64,000 bases of DNA from Pyrenochaeta sp. MPI-SDFR-AT-0127 (lineage: Eukaryota; Ascomycota; Dothideomycetes; Pleosporales; Cucurbitariaceae), in assembly GCA_020747015.1 (NCBI GenBank), contig JAGTJM010000004.1, positions 806,001 through 870,000 on the forward strand, written 5' to 3'. The notes under the pieces are model-generated. The model was not told the origin of the DNA. It made no database searches and was given only the letters and a program-made list of their open reading frames with translations. This document shows, piece by piece, positions 55,701-64,000 of this stretch. Position 1 is the first letter of the stretch, and each line of letters begins with the position of its first letter. Made by a program: the position numbers and the translations under genes.

Positions 55701-58351
55701 GCACGACATCGACTTCAATGACAAGGGTATCATGGTGCTTGGATCTGGTGTGTACCGCATCGGCTCTTCGGTGGAGTTCGATTGGTGCTCGGTACGAGCT
55801 ATTCGCACTCTCCGAGAGCAGGGCTTCAAGACCGTTATGCTGAATTACAACCCGGAGACGGTCAGTACAGATTACGACGAGGCAGACCGTCTCTACTTCG
55901 AGAACATCAGCTTAGAGACTGTACTCGACGTCTACACTCTCGAGAACTCAAGTGGTGTTGTAGTTTCTATGGGAGGGCAAAGTTCGAACAATATCGCCCT
56001 GCCGCTCCACCGCATGAACGTCAAGGTTCTCGGAACTTCTCCTGAGATGATCGACACCGCGGAGAATCGATACAAGTTTTCCCGTATGCTGGATCGCATC
56101 TCGGTTGACCAGCCTGCATGGAAAGAACTCACCAGTATTGAAGAAGCCACTGAGTTCTGCGACAGAGTGTCATATCCGGTTCTTGTTCGCCCGTCTTACG
56201 TCCTATCTGGCGCTGCGATGAACACTGTCTATTCAAAACACGACTTGGCAAACTATCTCAATCAAGCAGTTGATGTCTCGAAAGAGCATCCTGTCGTGAT
56301 CACGAAGTACATTGAGAACGCCAAGGAGATTGAAATGGACGCCGTGGCTCGTAATGGAACCATGATCGGACACTTCATATCCGAGCATGTTGAAAACGCT
56401 GGTGTCCACTCTGGTGATGCTACCCTCATCCTCCCGCCGCAAGATCTGGATCCAGAGACTGTACGACAGATCGAGAATGCGACACGGAAGATCGGAAACG
56501 CGCTCAATATCACTGGTCCTTACAACATCCAGTTCATCGCCAAAGACAACGAGATCAAGGTCATTGAGTGCAACGTTCGCGCATCGCGATCCTTCCCATT
56601 CGTCTCAAAGGTCATGGGTGTTGATCTCATTGAGATGGCTACCAAGGCTATGGCGGGCCTTCCCGTAACTGAGTATCCGCCTGTCAACATTCCTGCGGAA
56701 TACGTGGGTGTCAAAGTTCCCCAGTTCTCGTTTTCTCGATTGTCTGGCGCAGATCCAGTGCTCGGTGTAGAGATGGCCTCGACCGGTGAAGTAGCCTGCT
56801 TTGGCCGCACGAAGTACGAGGCTTATATCAAGGGTCTTATCGCAACCGGCTTTAGGCTACCAAACAAGAACATCCTATTGTCTATTGGCTCTTTCAAAGA
56901 CAAGGTCGAGATGTTGCCGTCTATTGAACGTCTGCACAAGATGGGCTACAATCTCTTCGCCACCGCTGGAACTGCGGATTACATCCAAGAGCACGGTATT
57001 CCAGTGAAATTCTTGGAAGTCCTCCCAAGCGGCGAACATGATGAACAAAAGTCGGAGTACTCGCTGACGCAGCATCTGTCTAACAATCTCATCGATCTAT
57101 ACATCAACCTGCCTTCAAGCAATCGCTTCAGACGACCCGCCAACTACATGAGTAGAGGTTACCGTACACGACGCATGGCCGTCGACTACCAAACCCCACT
57201 AGTCACCAACGTCAAGAATGCAAAGTTGTTGATTGAGGCCATTGCTCGCCACTACGATCTTGAAATCACTAAGGTGGACTTCCAGGAGTTCGCAGCTGCC
57301 CCAGGTTCTCACGAGGAGTCGGCTGGAGACAGGTCTCGGTTGAACGGCTCGTTGTCTTTGACGCAGCTTCTCGCGAAGTCGCCGTTTAAGAGCAAGCACA
57401 TCACGTCTGTCAAGCAATTCAGCCGTGCAGACCTCCATCTCCTATTCACGATTGCCCAGGAAATGCGGCTTGGTGCGCAGCGACAAGGGTGTCTTGATGT
57501 TCTCAGAGGTCGCGTTCTTTGTACTATGTTCTGTGAGCCATCGACACGAACCTCGGCCTCGTTCGACGCCGCTATGAAGCGCCTAGGTGGCGAGGTTGTA
57601 GTCATCAATGAATCCGTCTCATCCACACAAAAGGGCGAGTCTATCGCGGACACCATACGCACACTAGGGTGCTATGGAGATGCTATCATCCTTCGTCATC
57701 CGTCGGAAGAGTCAGTGGACATTGCTACTAGGTTTTCTGACGTACCTATTATCAATGCCGGAAATGGAAGCCGCGAGCATCCAACTCAAGCATTACTCGA
57801 TATCTTCACCATTCGAGAGGAACTTGGTACCGTCAACGGCCTTAACATCACCTTCGTCGGCGATCTCAAGTACGGCCGCACGGTTCACTCCCTTTGCGAA
57901 CTCCTCTCCCACTACGACGTCACTGTCAACCTAGTTTCGCCCCAGTCTCTCGGTATGCCTAGTGGAGTTCGTGACGCGTTGAAATCACGCGGCCAACTGA
58001 ACATCATCTCCAACGAACTCACTGCAGACATTATTGCCTCTACTGATGTTTTGTACTGTACACGCGTCCAGAAAGAACGCTTCCCTGACGCTGCCACGTA
58101 CGAGCAGGTCAAGGATGCGTTTGTGATCGACAACAAGGTGCTCAAAGGTGCGAAGGCGAACATGATTGTTATGCACCCTCTGCCTAGGAACAATGAGATT
58201 CATGAGGAGGTTGACTTTGATCCTCGGGCGGCATACTTCAGACAGGTCAGTTTCCCCAAAACAAATCCAGGAGCCGTGCGCTAACATTGATTAGATGAGA
58301 TATGGACTGTACACCCGCATGGCATTGCTTGCCATGGTTATGACTCAATAA
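52736..58351 (+). CDS. URA2: multifunctional pyrimidine protein: GATase-CPSase II-ATCase (URA2/PyrABCN)
   Basis: Makes carbamoyl phosphate from glutamine and bicarbonate and passes it to aspartate to give carbamoyl aspartate, the first two steps of UMP synthesis. Exons 52736-53333, 53384-58245 and 58295-58351 give 5,517 nt (1,838 aa). Glutaminase: residues 1-420, with catalytic Cys in GICLGHQLLA (about 302) and HPEH. CPSase: about 440-1495, two ATP-grasp halves beginning [24 protein letters not shown] and VLGSGVYRIGSSVEFDWCSV, then the allosteric region. ATCase: about 1535-1838, with CEPSTRTSASF, HPTQALLDI and MHPLPR. The inactive dihydroorotase-like domain expected between CPSase and ATCase is absent: sequence passes from ITKVDFQ (about 1500) through a 30-residue linker to SLTQLLA. 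Yeast Ura2 is 2,214 aa, so the shortfall of about 375 residues fits loss of that domain. Confidence 0.95.
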
Positions 58352-58923
58352 GTGCTGCCATTTGCTGGCAGTATCCTTGACGGTTCTACATATGTTTGTG
58401 ACTTCTCAATACTTGGGAGTTTAGTCGGCGTTTTGACGATTTTACGAAAGACAAAACAAAAGCAATCAAACTCACTCCTTTCTGGCCATATAAAAGGCCA
58501 CGCGATTTGATAGACGGTTTCATTATAGATAGATATCTTTAAGCATCCTCATGGCGTTATCTCAGTGTGAGGAGAGATGTATGATTATAAATTTTGCATT
58601 TTCAAGGAGGGGGGAAGCTATTTCACTTTTTCGGCGATCGGTTTCGGGACGATTAGGCTATTTTTGGGGGTCGATTTCAGTCCATCGATGGCAAGGTTTT
58701 GGACCGGCAGGTTGCATGCATCAAACGGCGCGCGGAATGAGAACATCACCTCTTGCAAGAGAATTCTTCGTAGTTGTTCACTTTGTAATCGAATTCCAGA
58801 TTATGATTACTCGTACCTCCATGTGTATTTGTCCAAGCCAAACCCCCCTCCGCCGCTTCACTCGACACCACACGTACCACACGTCTCACCGCGCATCACA
58901 AGATTAGGCCTTTCCCTCACCCC
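58352..58923. other. 3' region after the CAD-like gene
   Basis: About 570 bp. Overlapping open stretches at 58551-58907 and 58577-58927 have no domains. Nothing else is visible. Confidence 0.4.
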
Positions 58924-59181
58924 CTAATTCCAGGTCCCCATATCCCTTAGCTTCCACTCCCATCCATCCTCCTGCATCCTCCTCACATACTCAAGCCGCC
59001 GAATCAAGTGCGCAATACAGACGTTGCAGAACCCACCACTAAGGCTGACTCTCTCTATCGGTGCATCGCATATCAGTGCGAATCTTCGGCTGCGAAACCT
59101 CTGGCATTGATTGACAGGGTGCCTCAGATTTAGAGTTGTGTGTTGGCAGGACGTGTATTCGATGAAATTGCGTCTGCACAT
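58924..59181 (-). CDS. small Cys-rich protein, MCxxN-F/Y-IEY type
   Basis: Single exon of 85 aa. The frame is open further upstream to 59463, but only with a GTG, and the ATG at 59181 gives the characteristic start MCRRNFIEYTSCQH. Cysteines follow at intervals and include a CxxC (GGFCNVCIAHL) near residue 52. The end is Trp-rich (EDGWEWKLRDMGTWN). It resembles the short putative zinc-binding proteins beginning MC-x-x common in dothideomycete and other mould genomes, whose function is unknown. The gene at 62947 starts with the same pattern. No signal peptide. I infer metal binding from the Cys/His spacing only. Confidence 0.55.
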   Translation of the reverse strand: MCRRNFIEYTSCQHTTLNLRHPVNQCQRFRSRRFALICDAPIERVSLSGGFCNVCIAHLIRRLEYVRRMQEDGWEWKLRDMGTWN

Positions 59182-59646
59182 TGCATAGTTGGTGGATTTT
59201 GGTAGAGTGTTGAGTTGGTATCTCTGTATGTCGGGTTGAAGTATGCGTGGGATGCTTAAGGCTTTCGAGCGATCGCTTTCAGTAGAGCTTGGTTCTTTGG
59301 TTACAGTGCAGTGTCGGTGGCCTGGAAAACACGGTTCTGCTACTGGTAGCAGAAGAGTGCATTGTGAAAGTCGTGGTGAAGGAGTAGTGTTTGTCTCTCT
59401 GCTTTCACCTTGGACTTGATAGAACAGCTGAATGGAAGTCTGGCTCACTCTACGTATCAACACATATTTTGTGAGTTTAGAGCCTCACTCGTGGTGAAGC
59501 TCCAGCGTGAAGTCTACCGTCTCGGTCTTTTGGGTTTTGCCTTCTGGCGCACACGTCTGCAGGACGGTTGAGCATACGACGGTGTCGAAGATATCGAAAA
59601 ACAGCAATTCGTTCTCTCAGTTCAAGTCAATGAAGGACTCGGTCTA

Positions 59647-59995
59647 TTGCCTTTCAGTCTTGGAATTGATCTCTAACCGGGACCTGAGGCAAACCAAGTC
59701 TTCTCTCTGGGATAAGCTAAGGCCTAGGAGGAACATAGGAAGGAACGCCTTGAAGTCGTATTTCACATTGACCATGAGCGCAATAGTTTCATCGTTAAGA
59801 AGCCGTTACTGGCTCAGCTTGGTACCGTCAGCAATGGATAACATAAAGTTCTGCACAAGTACTCCAAAATCACTTCGAAGCGTTCGTTTCATCACCAAAG
59901 AACAGTATACAGTGCGTGGGAGTAACATCACACCACGTGATCTACGCTCCAGCCCCCAATCCACAGCCTCCTTCAATACCCAGCGGTTCAATTAA
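59647..59995 (-). pseudogene. possible stop-interrupted reading frame
   Basis: One minus-strand frame gives about 60 residues with balanced composition (VLKEAVDWGLERRSRG, LLPRTVYCSLVMKRTLR), a TAA at 59808-59806, then another 53 residues (NDETIALMVNVKYDFKAFLP, LGLSLSQREDLVCLRSRLE) before a second stop. It might be a decayed gene or chance. No family is recognised. Confidence 0.2.
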
Positions 59996-60919
59996 GCTCC
60001 ACACATCTGCCTTTCACCCGCCGGGACAAGCCTGGAGAACACGTCTTAATAAACACCAAGAGTCTAGGCAGCAAGGGCGATATGCACCCAAATCCGGGGT
60101 ACATACGGCTATGTAAATATCTACCGTGGGGAGTTCATGCCCTAATATAATGGGTAAAGTGTGATTCGTCTACAAGGTTCCCTGGATCACCAAATTCTCC
60201 GGGATACGGGGACGCGACATCCTGTGATCATGTTGGATTTTGCGCATACACGTCTGAGGCTGTCGCGCATCCCGATAGAGTATGATGCGTTGGGCTGTGA
60301 TGATGCGGAGTCGATGATGAGTCTGCGTATCATGGCGAAGGTAAGCGCTTACGATCTCCCTGTACGCGCCCCTGATATTGTGATGAATCCATCCTGGTAG
60401 CGAAGAAGGAAGACTCGGATAGCCAGCCGTGTATATTGAACATTGAAGAATAGATCAGAAGATCCATTCGAGTGCGCTTACGGAACCAGGAATAGGGTTG
60501 ACAGAGCCTGGATTGAGGGGTAAATGCATTGACAGCGTATCATCAACCTGGAATTGTCAGTATGGCAAGCGAGGCACCACTACAGCATAGCACGACGATC
60601 ATTCGGCCGAGGCTACGAGTATGGCTGTAGGTGGAGATGGTGGGAGTCTGCGGCTCAGATAGAAGCTGCAGTGGAAGTTTCCAAACATCATGCATGGACG
60701 TCCCCGCAACGCCACTTCAAATGCAGTCCACCCCTTCATCTCACATTGTCACACCTACCTCATCGCACAACAGTTTAATAATAACGCTCACTGATTATGG
60801 CTCGCCACAGCGTATGCTAAGTCGCTTGAACAGCTCAACCATGTCATTAATAATGCGCGTCTAAGGTGCTGGTTTACGTCCGCCACTATGTGCATCACGC
60901 GGCTTCAAGTTGATTGCCG

Positions 60920-61425
60920 TTAGCCCACGGCTCCACGAATTCGTATCTGCGCCAAGCTCCTGTTTAACCGCTGGAAGAAGTCGAGGCGGAAAGCTTGGCT
61001 GACAGACAAGAAGGGGATGGAAGAGGGTGTTTGCCATGACGGCTAACGTTACTTGGGCCCGAGATCAACCCCACAACGGCGGTATTGAAACATCTAACTT
61101 AATAACCGCACAGACTTATGCCAGGATGCATGTTTCAACACTTTCAACGAATCATGGCGCCCATTCTCCTTGAATAATTCTGCATTTTCCAGCCTCGGTT
61201 CATATGATTGGGCGACTTTGACCATTTTCTCCCAGAAATTGTTTCGAATAAGCCAAGTACAGCATATTGAAGCATTTCTACCTTACTCCTTCAATCCTAA
61301 CCCACCTACTAGCAGAGAGACGATCGAAGCACTTGCGACTATGCCTTCCTTATCCTGGTCAGCGAAAACGGGCGTGCCCGAATCCACCATCGTTCCGCGG
61401 TCCACTTCAGAGAAATCTATAAAGG
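60920..61425 (+). promoter_or_regulatory. candidate xylanase promoter with XlnR-type GGCTAA sites and TATA box
   Basis: GGCTAA occurs at 61041-61046 on the plus strand and as TTAGCC at 60920-60925, about 480 and 600 bp before the ATG. GGCTAA/GGCTAR is the consensus of the xylanase activator XlnR/Xyr1 in moulds. A TATAAAG box is at about 61418, roughly 100 bp before the ATG. Short motifs occur by chance, so the regulatory link is inferred. Confidence 0.35.
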
Positions 61426-61520
61426 CACCCTGAGTCCGCCTCCCCGTAGATCCTCACCACGATCAACCACTTCGATTCTCTTCTTACAACAGCACCTTGA
61501 CGGTTCACCTGATATTCAAA

Positions 61521-62304
61521 ATGGTCTCCTTTACCGCTCTTGCCACTGCGGCTATTGCTGCCACTGGCGCTCTTGCTGCCCCCGCCACTGATTTGGCTGC
61601 TCGTTCCTCGGGTGATCTTGTTGCCCGACAGAGCACTCCTTCGTCTACGGGCACGCACAACGGCTGCTACTACTCCTGGTGGACGGATGGAGGTATGTGT
61701 GAAGTTTTGTTCGATTTGGCTGTATCTAACGTGTGTAAAGGATCCAAGGTCACCTACACGAACGGAAATGCTGGCAGCTACAGTGTTTCGTGGCAGAGTG
61801 GTGGTAACTTCGTTGGTGGAAAGGGCTGGAACCCCGGATCTGCCCGGTATGGTCATGTCCAGTTGTGGAGGAGAATATTATGCTGACTGTCGGATTAGCA
61901 CTATCACCTACTCCGGCTCATACAACCCCAACGGCAACTCCTACCTCGCCGTCTACGGCTGGACTCGCAATCCTTTGATTGAGTACTACGTCGTGGAGAA
62001 CTTTGGTACCTACGACCCGTCTTCTCAGGCCACCAACAAGGGCACAGTGACCTCGGACGGCTCCTCCTACAAGATCGCCCAGTCGACCCGCACCAACCAG
62101 CCATCCATTGATGGCACCGCGACCTTTCAGCAGTACTGGTCTGTTCGCCAGAGCAAGCGCTCCAGCGGAAGCGTAAACATGAAGACGCACTTCGATGCGT
62201 GGGCCAGCAAGGGCATGAACCTTGGCACCCACAACTACCAGATTGTTGCTACCGAGGGTTACTTCTCCAGCGGAAGTGCCTCCATCACTGTCAACTGCCC
62301 ATAA
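61521..62304 (+). CDS. secreted endo-1,4-beta-xylanase, GH11
   Basis: Cuts the xylan backbone of plant cell walls outside the cell. Exons 61521-61692, 61741-61846 and 61899-62304 give 684 nt (227 aa). A signal peptide (MVSFTALATAAIAATGALA) and a short propeptide ending in Arg pairs precede the jelly-roll domain, which opens at THNGCYYSWWTDGG. Conserved GH11 blocks follow: GNFVGGKGWNPGSAR, NSYLAVYGWTRNPLIEYYVVENFG with the nucleophile Glu (residue 121), and QIVATEGYFSSGSASITV with the acid/base Glu (residue 212). No carbohydrate-binding module is attached. Both introns (48 and 52 bp) leave correct phases. Two small Cys-rich genes flank it. Probably induced on xylan and repressed by glucose, as is usual for the family. 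Confidence 0.96.
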
Positions 62305-62946
62305 GTGGCTTCCTGATGCCTTGAACTGACGTCTTTCAAGACTCGGTCAGGCGATGGAATGAAGATGCGCTCACATGCGCCAGCGTTAGCGAAGCTAACC
62401 GCTGTTTCTTTTGTAAATATATATTTTACCACATCAGCTTGCTGATCATAACAATGTCAATACATTACTATTCTGATCATTATGGTGCAGTTGAGCACTT
62501 TGATCGAATTTTTCAACTTCTTCAATTATCAGCTGTGACATCTGAGCACTCTGCCCGCGTAATTGCTCACATGCCAACCATTCACCTCTTGGGTGGCTAT
62601 CTAAGAAAATCGTCCTCCATCAACTTCCCCGAACCACCTTTTTAGAAAATCAGTGCATCAATGCTTTGAGCTACATACGTGTTTCAATTTTCAGTCCAAC
62701 AAGTCGTATACATGACTATTATAGATCTGTGAAGCGGTAATTACTTCGTCATTGCTGATAGCATATTTCTGGTCAATTGAATTAGAAAAGCTAGTTGCAT
62801 ATTTGCCGTCTGTAATGTAACTCCACATATTGACAAACTTATAAATACCCCGAGATACTATTTGACTCCCTTTATTCTTCTATAAAATAACACAAGGTCA
62901 CTGTGCTTAGCTCCTGCCCCACCAAAGACAGCCCTTCTACCTTTTT
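62305..62946. other. intergenic after xylanase
   Basis: About 640 bp, AT-rich. The open stretch 62439-62645 has no domain. No repeat is seen. Confidence 0.4.
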
Positions 62947-63255
62947 ATGTGCTTCCGTAACTACATAGAATACTCTTGTCCCTGTTTGCATAAACGACTG
63001 AACAATATCTGCCCTTTCACTTTATGCGAGATGGCTCAAGGCAATCCTATTCCCAGGCAATGTGGAAAGGTTATTGATCTGGGAAAGAAAAGTGATGAGT
63101 GGTGTATCGACTGTTGGGCGATGGAATATGAGGGTTTCACAGATGGAGATGAGCATGGGAGGGGTTTGCATGGCTCATCGCTGGATGGTTCGAGAGGGTC
63201 ACGACATAATGGGAGCAGCGGTTTGTACTTTTGGAGGGATGATGTTCCGCAATAG
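62947..63255 (+). CDS. small Cys-rich protein, second MCxxN-F/Y-IEY member
   Basis: Single exon of 102 aa with an ATG at 62947. It begins MCFRNYIEYSCPCLHKRL, matching the start of the protein at 59181 (MCxRN-F/Y-IEY-T/S-C). Further cysteines include NICPFTLCEM, RQCGK and a CxxC in DEWCIDCWAMEYEGF, at a place similar to that of the other protein. The C-terminal third is Gly/Ser-rich and low in complexity. No signal peptide or membrane helix. Function unknown; zinc binding is inferred from Cys/His spacing. Confidence 0.6.
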   Translation: MCFRNYIEYSCPCLHKRLNNICPFTLCEMAQGNPIPRQCGKVIDLGKKSDEWCIDCWAMEYEGFTDGDEHGRGLHGSSLDGSRGSRHNGSSGLYFWRDDVPQ

Positions 63256-63402
63256 ATATTCTTCGGTGCGAGCTTAGGTGTCGCGCGAGGGGTGAATGAC
63301 TTGCCCAGACTTTGTTCAAAACTTGATATTAGGTATGATATCTAGATTCGTATTGAGATTTGTGTCTATCCCCATTGATGATAGATAGAACGCTGGTGTA
63401 TC

Positions 63403-64000
63403 TTACAGCCTTGCCTCGACAGATGGTTCCGTCTGTAATGCCGTGTCTCCATCTGCGTACAGCGGCATCGTTCCAGGAGTCGTCCTGAGTGCCTCCTCCA
63501 TTATTGCTAGGGCGAGATCCAGCTGCTCCTCAGTCACTGTAATCGGCGGTGCAAGGCGGAAAACACCACCAAAAGATGCCATTGTAGCGAGCTGTGCCCA
63601 CAGCCCCATCTGAACCATCTTGTTTGACACCGCTGCGCCCACTTCTGGTGCTCCAACCTTTGTCTTTCTGTCAGTAACAATCTCAACTCCCGCCATGAGG
63701 CCGCGGCCACGAATGTCACCGATGCATCCGTAACGTGACTGCAGTCTTCTGAGGCCCGATTGAAGCCTTACACCCAATCGTTTTGATCGAGCGCAGAGGT
63801 CGTCCCGAATGACAATTTCGAGGACCTTGTCGCCCACAGCAGCTGGAAGCGGATCGTTAATGTGGGTTGTGTAGAACAAGAAACCATTCTCCTTTGCATG
63901 CTGAGCGACTCGGTTTGACGTAAGCACTGCACTTAGCGGTAAACCATTTCCAAGCGTCTTGCTGAGTGTGACAATATCTGGGACGACGCCTTCATCCTCA
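63403..64000 (-). CDS. class III aminotransferase, 3' part (dialkylglycine decarboxylase-like)
   Basis: PLP enzyme of the omega-aminotransferase group, cut by the right edge, so the N-terminal half lies outside. The visible part reads VPDIVTLSKTLGNGLPLSAVLTSNRV, with the Lys of LSKTLGNGLPLSAV forming the Schiff base. FYTTHINDPLPAAVGDKVLEIV, GDIRGRGLMAGVEIVTDR and FRLAPPITVTEEQLDLALAIMEEAL follow. The T-H-x-x-D-P-L-P block and LSKTLGNGLPLSA are those of the 2,2-dialkylglycine decarboxylase group rather than GABA or ornithine aminotransferase. About 199 codons are visible before the stop at 63403. No intron is seen here. Substrate is inferred. Confidence 0.85.
   Translation of the reverse strand, partial: EDEGVVPDIVTLSKTLGNGLPLSAVLTSNRVAQHAKENGFLFYTTHINDPLPAAVGDKVLEIVIRDDLCARSKRLGVRLQSGLRRLQSRYGCIGDIRGRGLMAGVEIVTDRKTKVGAPEVGAAVSNKMVQMGLWAQLATMASFGGVFRLAPPITVTEEQLDLALAIMEEALRTTPGTMPLYADGDTALQTEPSVEARL

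Larger units (their letters stand above)
59182..61520. other. 2.3 kb region with a possible gene remnant
   Basis: No intact gene is seen. On the minus strand 59,995-59,647 reads as one frame broken by single stops (at 59806-59808 and 59644-59646). The plus-strand stretch 60161-60400 (GTG start) reads HPVIMLDFAHTRLRLSRIPIEYD but is unrecognised. The last 600 bp would be the xylanase promoter. Confidence 0.4.

Noticed and set aside
1..64000. secondary-metabolite cluster or transposon
   Set aside because: No polyketide synthase, NRPS, terpene synthase, transposase, reverse transcriptase or terminal repeat was recognised; the tyrosinase, MFS and xylanase genes are scattered among housekeeping genes.

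Overview
The window is nuclear DNA of a filamentous ascomycete (Pezizomycotina), possibly a dothideomycete, although the order cannot be fixed by eye. The reasons are compact genes with mostly 45-110 bp GT-AG introns, short intergenic spacers, and family content typical of moulds: GH11 xylanase, GH15 glucoamylase, short secreted tyrosinase, fungal rhodopsin-domain membrane proteins, an ACS-type MFS transporter, and a CAD-type pyrimidine protein fused as CPSase-ATCase. I rebuilt 26 genes exon by exon from splice sites and family alignment. The coding lengths divide by three and the joins keep conserved motifs in frame. No tRNA, rRNA, CRISPR array or intact transposon was seen.

Layout: 1-1,040 unresolved edge; prolyl-tRNA synthetase (-) head to head with CCT1 (+); ZTA1-type quinone reductase (+); FIG4 phosphoinositide phosphatase (-); MFS transporter (-); NOP53 (-) head to head with YPT6/Rab6 (+); TOM20 (-) head to head with EXO84 (+); a Myb-like nuclear protein (+); a 2.4 kb AT-rich gene-poor stretch with a possible decayed gene; a divergent hexokinase-family gene (-) head to head with a GILT-like thiol reductase (+); NECAP homologue (-); tyrosinase (-); a 2.4 kb gap; a seven-exon rhodopsin-domain protein (+); HAD phosphatase (-) head to head with SHE9/MDM33 (+); a second rhodopsin-domain protein (+); F-box protein (-); POP5 (-) head to head with a VAMP7/Nyv1 R-SNARE (+); glucoamylase (-); a YVC1-type TRP channel (-) head to head with the CAD-like protein (+); a small Cys-rich protein (-); GH11 xylanase (+); a second small Cys-rich protein of the same type (+); and a class III aminotransferase cut by the right edge (-).

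Most genes are conserved housekeeping functions: translation, protein folding, ribosome assembly, RNase P, mitochondrial import and morphology, Golgi and exocyst traffic, and vacuolar lipid and calcium handling. The accessory part is at 21.6-34 kb (hexokinase-like, tyrosinase, relic) and 58.9-63.3 kb (xylanase flanked by two Cys-rich proteins). There is no secondary-metabolite cluster.

The most striking observation is in the CAD-like protein. The inactive dihydroorotase-like domain that separates CPSase from ATCase in known fungal homologues is missing, and only a short linker joins the two enzymes. Other points of note are the paired small Cys-rich genes around the xylanase, an atypical hexokinase nucleotide loop, a dual-start quinone reductase, a GC-AG intron, an 11-nt micro-exon, and a 45-nt frame-neutral intron just before a Rab prenylation motif.
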